Below the pieces are notes generated by a model. It was not told the origin of the DNA and made no database searches. It saw only the letters and a program-made list of their open reading frames with translations. A stretch of DNA of 48,931 nt from CAYFQV01 sp964413635 (GTDB lineage: Bacteria; Spirochaetota; Spirochaetia; DSM-27196; PWMO01). Position numbers and translations under genes: made by a program. Below, in pieces: positions 18,698-23,910 of the stretch (its first letter is position 1; the number at the start of each line of letters is the position of its first letter). The stretch lies in NCBI GenBank assembly GCA_964413635.1, contig CAYPTH010000009.1:1-48931 (forward strand), given 5' to 3'.

Positions 18698-18717
18698 CGC
18701 TTGGAAATCAAAGACAT

Positions 18718-18793
18718 GCCGCTGTAGCTCAGTCGGTAGAGCAGGGGACTGAAAATCCCCGTGTCATCAGTTCGATTCTGATCGGCGGCACCA
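18718..18793 (+). tRNA. tRNA-Phe (anticodon GAA)
   Basis: The sequence folds as a complete 76-base cloverleaf. The acceptor stem GCCGCTG pairs with CGGCGGC (one G-T pair). The anticodon stem GGGGA/TCCCC encloses the loop CTGAAAA, giving anticodon GAA at 18751-18753. The T loop reads TTCGATT. The 3' CCA is encoded. It is a single-gene unit with its own promoter and terminator, between oppositely oriented genes. Confidence 0.97.
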
Positions 18794-18799
18794 AGCAAT

Positions 18800-18827
18800 G
18801 CCCCACCTTCGGGTGGGGCGTTTTTTT
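18800..18827 (+). terminator. Intrinsic terminator after tRNA-Phe
   Basis: An eight-pair stem GCCCCACC/GGTGGGGC with a TTCG tetraloop is followed by G and seven Ts. It starts seven bases after the encoded CCA. Confidence 0.93.
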
Positions 18828-18849
18828 AACCGCACCTTCGATCACTGCG

Positions 18850-19296
18850 CTACAGACCCAACTCATCCCGTGACCACGCCATGACCCGCTGCCACACCTC
18901 GTTGGGCTCCCAGACTGCAAACATGGGCGACCGCGCGTCCTCCTCGGTGTATCCCGCCACCTTGCGGAGGTAGTGGTACATGAAGGCGGACACGCGGTGA
19001 TTCATGATGCAGTGGATGAAGAGGCGGTCCTCCCACAGGGCGGACACGATACGGCAGAATTCCCGCACGTGTGCCGGTTCCGGCGCATCGAAGGGAACCG
19101 GTTGGTGGATGTAGGTCATTCCGAGGCGTGTAATGATATCACCCTCGTCGGCCACGGCATCCGGGTGGTCCGGCATGCCAATGTTCACAACCTGGGTGTA
19201 GCCCGCTTCCGCTACAAGGCTGAACTGATCCCGCGTCGGTTGCCCCGCCGTGCCAATGTGTTTCGTCAACTGTACGAAGTTGCGAATCTGCTGCAT
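18850..19296 (-). CDS. Protein tyrosine phosphatase-like protein (short P-loop, BLH/DUF442 type)
   Basis: This 148-residue protein resembles the small bacterial phosphatases related to DUF442/beta-lactamase-hydrolase-like proteins. It begins with an RNFVQLTKHIGTAGQPT motif typical of that group (T-x-GQP). The active-site loop is IHCIMNHRVS, with C96 and R101. That is C-x4-R, one residue shorter than the classical C-x5-R loop, as in the BLH/NMA1982-like group. A very strong purine-rich ribosome site (GGAGGAGGGG) precedes the ATG. It lies downstream of ppdK but after ppdK's terminator, so it may be transcribed on its own. The substrate is not known. Confidence 0.75.
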   Translation of the reverse strand: MQQIRNFVQLTKHIGTAGQPTRDQFSLVAEAGYTQVVNIGMPDHPDAVADEGDIITRLGMTYIHQPVPFDAPEPAHVREFCRIVSALWEDRLFIHCIMNHRVSAFMYHYLRKVAGYTEEDARSPMFAVWEPNEVWQRVMAWSRDELGL

Positions 19297-19342
19297 TGTT
19301 CACTCCCCTCCTCCAATCCTACGAAATGCGGCGGCTCCGGGC

Positions 19343-19373
19343 AAAAAAAAGCCGGACCGCATGGTCCGGCTTT
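19343..19373 (-). terminator. Intrinsic terminator downstream of ppdK
   Basis: On the - strand, AAAGCCGGACC, a four-base loop and GGTCCGGC are followed by eight Ts. It ends the ppdK transcript about 55 bases after the stop codon, before the phosphatase-like gene. Confidence 0.9.
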
Positions 19374-19380
19374 CAGATGT

Positions 19381-19418
19381 GCTGGAAGATCGCCACCTCG
19401 TGGCGATCCCGCTCCAGC
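19381..19418 (-). repeat. Two-tier hairpin in the ppdK 3' untranslated region
   Basis: The inner arms GATCGCCAC (19388-19396) and GTGGCGATC (19400-19408) pair perfectly around a three-base loop. The outer arms GCTGGA (19381-19386) and TCCAGC (19413-19418) add a second stem with an asymmetric internal loop. There is no T-run. It lies between the stop codon and the true terminator, so it may protect the mRNA 3' end. Confidence 0.7.
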
Positions 19419-19426
19419 AATGCGTC

Positions 19427-22090
19427 CTACTTGTTCTCCGTCGCTGCCCGAGCTGCCGCCAGCCGCGCAATGGGGACGCGGTAGGGTGAGCAGGAGACGT
19501 AGTTCATCCCTACCTTGTAGCAGAACTCGACGGAGCGCGGCTCGCCGCCGTGCTCACCGCAGATGCCAACCTTCAACTTCGGGTTCGTCTTCCGGCCGAG
19601 CTCGGTACCCGTTCTAACGAGCTGTCCGACGCCCTCCTGGTCGAGCACCGCGAAGGGATCATCCTCGAGAATGCCGTCATCGACATACTGCGGGAGGAAG
19701 GAGCCCACGTCGTCGCGGGAGAAGCCAAAAGTCATCTGCGTGAGGTCGTTGGTGCCGAAGCTGAAGAACTCGGCGTCCTCGGCTATCTGGTCGGCAATCA
19801 GTGCCGCCCGCGGGATCTCGATCATGGTGCCAATGAGGTAGTCGAGCTTCACGTTGTGCTTGTCGAGCACCTTTTGCACGACGCCCTCGGCGTTCTGCTT
19901 CATGACCTCGAGCTCCTTCTTGGAGCCGACGAGGGGAATCATGATTTCAGGCTGCACGTCGCCGCCGCCCTTCTTCACCTCGACGGCCGCTTCCATGATC
20001 GCCTCGACCTGCATGTCGTAGACCTCGGGATAGGTAATGCCGAGGCGCACACCGCGGTGGCCGAGCATGGGGTTGAACTCATGGAGGGAATCGATCTTCG
20101 CCTTCAGGGCGTCGACGCCGACACCGGTGTCCTTGGCCAACTCCTTGATGTCGTCCTCTTCGGTCGGAACGAACTCGTGGAGGGGCGGGTCGAGAAGACG
20201 CACGGTGACCGGATATCCGTCCATGGCCTTAAAGATACCGACGAAGTCCTCCTTCTGATAGGGAAGCAACTTCTGCAGCGCCTTCTCTCGCGCTTCCTTC
20301 GTCTCGGCGACGATCATCTGGCGGAAGATCTTGATGCGGCCTTCTTCGAAGAACATGTGCTCGGTACGGCACAGGCCAATGCCCTCAGCGCCGAACTCAC
20401 GCGCTCGCTTGGCGTCATCAGGGGTATCGGCATTGGTCCGAACGCCGAAGCCGACCTGATCCATGTTCGGCCGCTTCGCCTTGTTGCGAATCTCATCCGT
20501 CCAACTGAGGAAGGTGGAGAGCTCGCCGGAGATCTCCGGCTGAATCAGGTCCAGCTGACCCTCGTAGATCTCTCCGCTCGTTCCATCAACCGTGATGAAA
20601 TCACCTTCCTTGAACTCGGAACCGCTCTTCGATTTCGCCAACTTGTTGGCAATCGTAAGGTCCTTCGCTCCGACAACGGCGGGCTTGCCCATACCGCGGG
20701 CGACGACCGCCGCATGGCTCGTCATGCCGCCGGTGGAAGTGAGGATGCCCTCGGCAGCGTGCATGCCGCCAATGTCCTCAGGGCTGGTCTCTTTGCGGAC
20801 CAGAACGACCTTCTTTCCGTCCTTGACCCACTCTTCCGCTTCGTCGGCCGTGAAAACGACGTGGCCGGTTGCAGCACCGGGCGAGGCGTTCAAGCCCTTC
20901 GCGATCGCCTTCACCTTATCCTGCGCCTTGGGATCAATCATGGGGTGGAAGACCTGGTCGAGGTGGGCGGGAGTCACGCGCTCCATGGCGAGCTCCTTGT
21001 CGATGAGGCCCTCGTTGAACATCTCGACGGCAATCCGGATGGCCGCGGCGCCGGTGCGCTTTCCGTTTCGGGTCTGCAGCAGGAAGAGATCACCCTGTTG
21101 GATGGTGAACTCCATATCCTGCATATCTTGGTAATGCGCCTCGAGCTTGTCTTTCACGTCGACAAGCTGCTGGTAGATCTTCGGATCCTGTTCGGCGAGG
21201 GTGCTGATTGCCATTGGCGTGCGGATACCGGCGACGACGTCCTCACCCTGAGCGTTCATGAGGTACTCGCCGTAGAACACCTTCTCACCGGTCGCGGGAT
21301 CTCGAGAGAAACACACGCCCGTGCCCGAGTCCTCTCCGAAATTGCCGAAAACCATGGACTGCACGGTTACGGCGGTACCCTTGAGCCCGGTGATGTCATT
21401 GAGCTTGCGGTAGTGAATTGCCCGCGGGTTGTTCCAAGAGCCGAAGACCGCGTTGATGGACTTCCACATCTGCTCAGTCGGCTCCTGCGGAAAGTCCTCG
21501 TTTGTGTGGCTCTTGTAGACCTGCTTGTACTGATTCACCACTTCTTTCAGATCATCCGCATCCAGCCCGGTGTCGAGCTCAACGCCCTTTTTCCGCTTGA
21601 TCTTGTCGAGGGCTTCTTCGAAATGCTCGTGATCAACGCCCATGACCACGTCACCGAACATGTTGATGAACCGGCGGTACGAGTCCCAGGCGAAGCGCTC
21701 ATTCTTCGAGATCTTTGCCAAGCCCAAAACGGCTTCGTCATTGAGCCCCAGGTTGAGGACGGTGTCCATCATGCCCGGCATGGAGACGGCCGCGCCGGAG
21801 CGAACCGATACCAGAAGCGGATCGTCCCGGTCTCCGAGCTTCTTTCCCATCATCTCCTCGAGACGGGCGCGATTCTTCTCAACCTCTTCCTCGAGCCCAT
21901 CCGGATAGCTGTTTCCGTGCTCGTAGTAGTATCCGCAAACCTCGGTAGAAATCGTGAAACCAGGCGGGACCGGAACGCCGACATTCGTCATCTCGGCTAA
22001 ATTGGCGCCCTTGCCGCCAAGAAGGTCCTTCATTTCACGAGAACCGTCGGCTTTTCCACCACCGAAAAAGTAGACGTGTTTCTGTGCCAT
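19427..22090 (-). CDS. ppdK: Pyruvate, phosphate dikinase
   Basis: This 887-residue enzyme interconverts pyruvate + ATP + Pi and PEP + AMP + PPi, and in anaerobes it often works in PPi-linked glycolysis. The nucleotide-binding domain opens with the GGKGANLAEMTNVGVPVPPGF block (given here in parts: GGKGANLAEM, then GVPVPPGF). The phospho-histidine is H459 in GGMTSHAAVVARG. The TIM-barrel PEP/pyruvate domain contains GLCRTEHMFF, and the catalytic Cys region near the end reads GICGEHGG. The length is standard. It has its own terminator and a candidate promoter, so it is probably monocistronic. Confidence 0.98.
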   Translation of the reverse strand: MAQKHVYFFGGGKADGSREMKDLLGGKGANLAEMTNVGVPVPPGFTISTEVCGYYYEHGNSYPDGLEEEVEKNRARLEEMMGKKLGDRDDPLLVSVRSGAAVSMPGMMDTVLNLGLNDEAVLGLAKISKNERFAWDSYRRFINMFGDVVMGVDHEHFEEALDKIKRKKGVELDTGLDADDLKEVVNQYKQVYKSHTNEDFPQEPTEQMWKSINAVFGSWNNPRAIHYRKLNDITGLKGTAVTVQSMVFGNFGEDSGTGVCFSRDPATGEKVFYGEYLMNAQGEDVVAGIRTPMAISTLAEQDPKIYQQLVDVKDKLEAHYQDMQDMEFTIQQGDLFLLQTRNGKRTGAAAIRIAVEMFNEGLIDKELAMERVTPAHLDQVFHPMIDPKAQDKVKAIAKGLNASPGAATGHVVFTADEAEEWVKDGKKVVLVRKETSPEDIGGMHAAEGILTSTGGMTSHAAVVARGMGKPAVVGAKDLTIANKLAKSKSGSEFKEGDFITVDGTSGEIYEGQLDLIQPEISGELSTFLSWTDEIRNKAKRPNMDQVGFGVRTNADTPDDAKRAREFGAEGIGLCRTEHMFFEEGRIKIFRQMIVAETKEAREKALQKLLPYQKEDFVGIFKAMDGYPVTVRLLDPPLHEFVPTEEDDIKELAKDTGVGVDALKAKIDSLHEFNPMLGHRGVRLGITYPEVYDMQVEAIMEAAVEVKKGGGDVQPEIMIPLVGSKKELEVMKQNAEGVVQKVLDKHNVKLDYLIGTMIEIPRAALIADQIAEDAEFFSFGTNDLTQMTFGFSRDDVGSFLPQYVDDGILEDDPFAVLDQEGVGQLVRTGTELGRKTNPKLKVGICGEHGGEPRSVEFCYKVGMNYVSCSPYRVPIARLAAARAATENK

Positions 22091-22109
22091 AGACGTGTTA
22101 ACCCCCGGA

Positions 22110-22136
22110 AATATAATGATCTGTCAGATTATTCAA
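22110..22136 (-). promoter_or_regulatory. Candidate ppdK promoter with embedded palindrome
   Basis: On the - strand, TTGAAT (22136-22131) and TATATT (22115-22110) are separated by 15 bases, which is short. The spacer contains the perfect palindrome ATCTGTCAGAT (22119-22129), placed where a repressor could block polymerase. Confidence 0.35.
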
Positions 22137-22150
22137 GCTGAGGCTATGAG

Positions 22151-22188
22151 AAAACGGCCCGCATGTCAACTGAAGGACACGCGGGCCG
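22151..22188 (-). terminator. Intrinsic terminator downstream of the sigma factor gene
   Basis: The arms CGGCCCGC (22155-22162) and GCGGGCCG (22181-22188) form an eight-pair stem. On the - strand it is followed by TTTTCTC. It lies 30 bases after the stop codon of the sigma factor gene and separates that gene from ppdK. Confidence 0.82.
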
Positions 22189-22217
22189 ATTGCTATCCGA
22201 TGCATCAGGGAATAATG

Positions 22218-23102
22218 TTACGCGATGTAGCTTTCGAGAAACTGGCTTCGCTTTGGGTGCTGGAGGCGCTTGAGGGCCTTTTTCTCGATCTGTCGAATCC
22301 GTTCCTTCGTCAGATGGTACTTGTCGCCAATCTCCTTGAGGGAGAGCGGACTGCGTCCATTCAGGCCGAAGCGGTACTGGATGATCTCCGCCTCTTTGTC
22401 GGTCAGCGTGTGGAGCACGTCGTTGATATCATCCTTCAAGGACTGCTCAATGAAAAGGTCCTCCGGCAGGCGGTGACCTTGATCCTCTACGAAATCCCCG
22501 AGAAGTGAGGAATCCTTCTCCGCATAGACCGGCGTCTCGAGGGAAATCAGATCACGGGAGATGTTGATGAGATCCGCTACGTGATCCTGATCCATGTTGA
22601 GGGTCTTTGCGATGCGCTGCATCTCCGCGTCCTCGTTCTGCTGACCCTGGATCTCCTTGCGCACCTTCTCGATTTGCACCAGCTCGTTCGCCCGATTCAA
22701 GGGCAAGCGGATCATGCGGGACTTTTCGCAGATGGCCTTGAGAATGGCCTGTCGAATCCACCACACCGCGTAGGAGATGAAGTGGTAGCCCTTCTCCACA
22801 TCGAAGCGCTCGATTGCGTTCATGAGCCCAATGTTCCCCTCACTGATAAGGTCGGAGAGAGGCAGCCCCTGGTTCTGATATTTCTTGGCTACATTTACGA
22901 CGAAGCGCAGGTTCGCTTGGACCAGCTTATCCTTTGCATGCTTGTCGTCTTTGGCGGCCAGCCGGGCGTAGTAGTCTTCTTCCTCCCTGGTGAGCAGGGG
23001 AATTCGATTTATTTCTTTGAGATACATGGACAGGACGTTTTCATCATCCCTGGTCATGCTCGTAGATCTCTGTTGTGGGGCAGTCTTTGTTGTCGTCGCC
23101 AT
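22218..23102 (-). CDS. Group-2 (RpoS/SigA-like) RNA polymerase sigma factor
   Basis: This 294-residue sigma-70 family factor begins with region 1.2 (DDENVLSMYLKEINRIPLLT). Region 2 has the RFVVNVAKKYQNQGLPLSDLISEGN core and AVWWIRQAI. Region 3 runs from LPLNRANELVQIEKV, and region 4 ends with the helix-turn-helix LSLKEIGDKYHLTKERIRQIEKKALKRLQ. It lacks region 1.1 and the long non-conserved insert of a main RpoD, so it is probably an alternative factor (RpoS-like in size). The ATG at 23102 has an AGGAGG site. A near-consensus sigma-54 promoter lies immediately upstream, which suggests control by RpoN and an enhancer-binding activator. Confidence 0.9.
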   Translation of the reverse strand: MATTTKTAPQQRSTSMTRDDENVLSMYLKEINRIPLLTREEEDYYARLAAKDDKHAKDKLVQANLRFVVNVAKKYQNQGLPLSDLISEGNIGLMNAIERFDVEKGYHFISYAVWWIRQAILKAICEKSRMIRLPLNRANELVQIEKVRKEIQGQQNEDAEMQRIAKTLNMDQDHVADLINISRDLISLETPVYAEKDSSLLGDFVEDQGHRLPEDLFIEQSLKDDINDVLHTLTDKEAEIIQYRFGLNGRSPLSLKEIGDKYHLTKERIRQIEKKALKRLQHPKRSQFLESYIA

Positions 23103-23131
23103 TACGTCCTCCTATATACACCCCGAAAGGT

Positions 23132-23148
23132 AGCAATAGGTGTGCCAA
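23132..23148 (-). promoter_or_regulatory. Sigma-54 (-24/-12) promoter of the alternative sigma factor gene
   Basis: On the - strand the sequence reads TTGGCAC, five bases, TTGCT. GG and GC are exactly ten bases apart, as sigma-54 requires, and the match to TTGGCAC-N5-TTGC(A/T) is complete at the key positions. Transcription would start near 23121, leaving a leader of about 20 bases that contains AGGAGG just before the ATG at 23102. Confidence 0.8.
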
Positions 23149-23246
23149 TCTATCGACGGTTGACCGGGAAGCTAATTTCTTTTGCTGAAACAGTTTGGAA
23201 GTAACCCATCGGGAGCGGACAAATCAGACTGCGCCCCGCCTGGGTC

Positions 23247-23291
23247 ATAATGCCACAAACATACAAATAGAGCTATATAGTGTGGCAATAT
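23247..23291. promoter_or_regulatory. Candidate enhancer site for a sigma-54 activator
   Basis: ATAATGCCACA (23247-23257) and TGTGGCAATAT (23281-23291) form an inverted repeat matching at ten of eleven positions. It lies about 100-145 bp upstream of the -24 element of the sigma-54 promoter, the usual distance for an enhancer-binding protein. That it binds an activator is inferred from position and symmetry only. Confidence 0.45.
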
Positions 23292-23404
23292 AGACCATGC
23301 ACCCCCACTTGGCGCATTTGTGTGGAGAAATGCCCCAAGCGGTCGATTTCCGCATGGGGAGCGTGTTCACCGTTTATGGAGAAATTACCCTCCCCAGCGC
23401 CTCC

Positions 23405-23474
23405 CGGTCAAGGAATTCGCCCCATCCGATAGCCCAAAGCGGCTAGCACAAGTCTTCCAACGCTCCTTGACCGG
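23405..23474. repeat. Perfect 11-base inverted repeat overlapping the groES -35 box
   Basis: CCGGTCAAGGA (23405-23415) and TCCTTGACCGG (23464-23474) are exact reverse complements 48 bases apart. The right arm contains the groES -35 hexamer. The left arm contains TTGACC on the - strand, with GGTAAT 17 bases further along, so a second, divergent promoter toward the sigma factor gene is possible. Confidence 0.6.
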
Positions 23475-23495
23475 CTCGATGCAGCATACTATATT
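23467..23495 (+). promoter_or_regulatory. Sigma-70-type promoter of groES
   Basis: TTGACC (23467-23472) and TATATT (23490-23495) are spaced by 17 bases, each with five of six consensus positions. Transcription would start near 23502, about 45 bases before the ATG. Confidence 0.75.
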
Positions 23496-23546
23496 CTGCG
23501 CAGAATTTCCTGGTTACAACGAACGATAGATCCACAGGAGGAAAAG

Positions 23547-23816
23547 ATGAAGATCAAGCCACTTGGAGATCGTGTGCTCCTGAAGACTGAGAAGGAAGAG
23601 GAGAAGACCAAGGGCGGACTGTACATCCCGGAAACGGCCCAGGAAAAGACCCAGACCGGAAAGGTTGTCGCCGTCGGAGATGACGACGAAACCATTACCG
23701 TAAAGGTTGGCCAGAAGGTCATGTACGACAAGTACGCCGGCACCATGGTCACGGTCGACGACGTCGACCACCTCGTGATTCGGATGGACGACATCATTGC
23801 TGTCGTCGAAGACTAG
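23547..23816 (+). CDS. groES: Co-chaperonin GroES
   Basis: This 89-residue protein is the heptameric lid of the GroEL folding chamber. It starts with MKIKPLGDRVLLK, shows the mobile loop region (KEEEKTKGGLYIPETAQEK in parts: KTKGGLYIPETAQ), and ends with DDIIAVVED, all typical of Cpn10. The ribosome site is AGGAGG. No groEL follows; the next gene is on the opposite strand and a terminator intervenes, so groES is monocistronic here. A separated groES/groEL arrangement is also seen in treponemes. Confidence 0.97.
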   Translation: MKIKPLGDRVLLKTEKEEEKTKGGLYIPETAQEKTQTGKVVAVGDDDETITVKVGQKVMYDKYAGTMVTVDDVDHLVIRMDDIIAVVED

Positions 23817-23838
23817 CAGTCTGCACGGTACTTGAACC

Positions 23839-23867
23839 GCGGGATCCATTCGGATCCCGCTTTTTTT
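23839..23867 (+). terminator. Intrinsic terminator of groES
   Basis: A nine-pair perfect stem GCGGGATCC/GGATCCCGC with the loop ATTC is followed directly by seven Ts, 22 bases after the groES stop. Confidence 0.95.
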
Positions 23868-23910
23868 GTCCAGGAATCCGGACAGCTCGATTGCGGCCCG
23901 CCTATCGCGC

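Larger units (their letters stand above)
23103..23546. other. 444-base divergent regulatory region between sigma factor gene and groES
   Basis: No coding region was found here. It holds, from left to right, the sigma-54 promoter, the TGCCACA/TGTGGCA inverted repeat, and a GCGG/CCGC plus CCCC/GGGG hairpin (23333-23359). It also has a direct repeat TGGAGAAAT (23323 and 23377), a perfect 11-base inverted repeat (23405-23415 and 23464-23474) and the groES promoter. No CIRCE element (TTAGCACTC-N9-GAGTGCTAA) was found before groES. Confidence 0.7.

Noticed and set aside
19235..19260. Second TTGGCAC-like sigma-54 element on the - strand
   Set aside because: It lies inside the phosphatase-like gene and lacks GC at the required distance from GG.
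19550..22000. Long open frame (816 codons) on the + strand opposite ppdK
   Set aside because: It is the antisense shadow of ppdK in a GC-rich genome, has no family motifs and lacks a ribosome site; ppdK is certain.
23103..23546. CIRCE element for HrcA control of groES
   Set aside because: I looked for TTAGCACTC-N9-GAGTGCTAA in the groES upstream region and did not find it.
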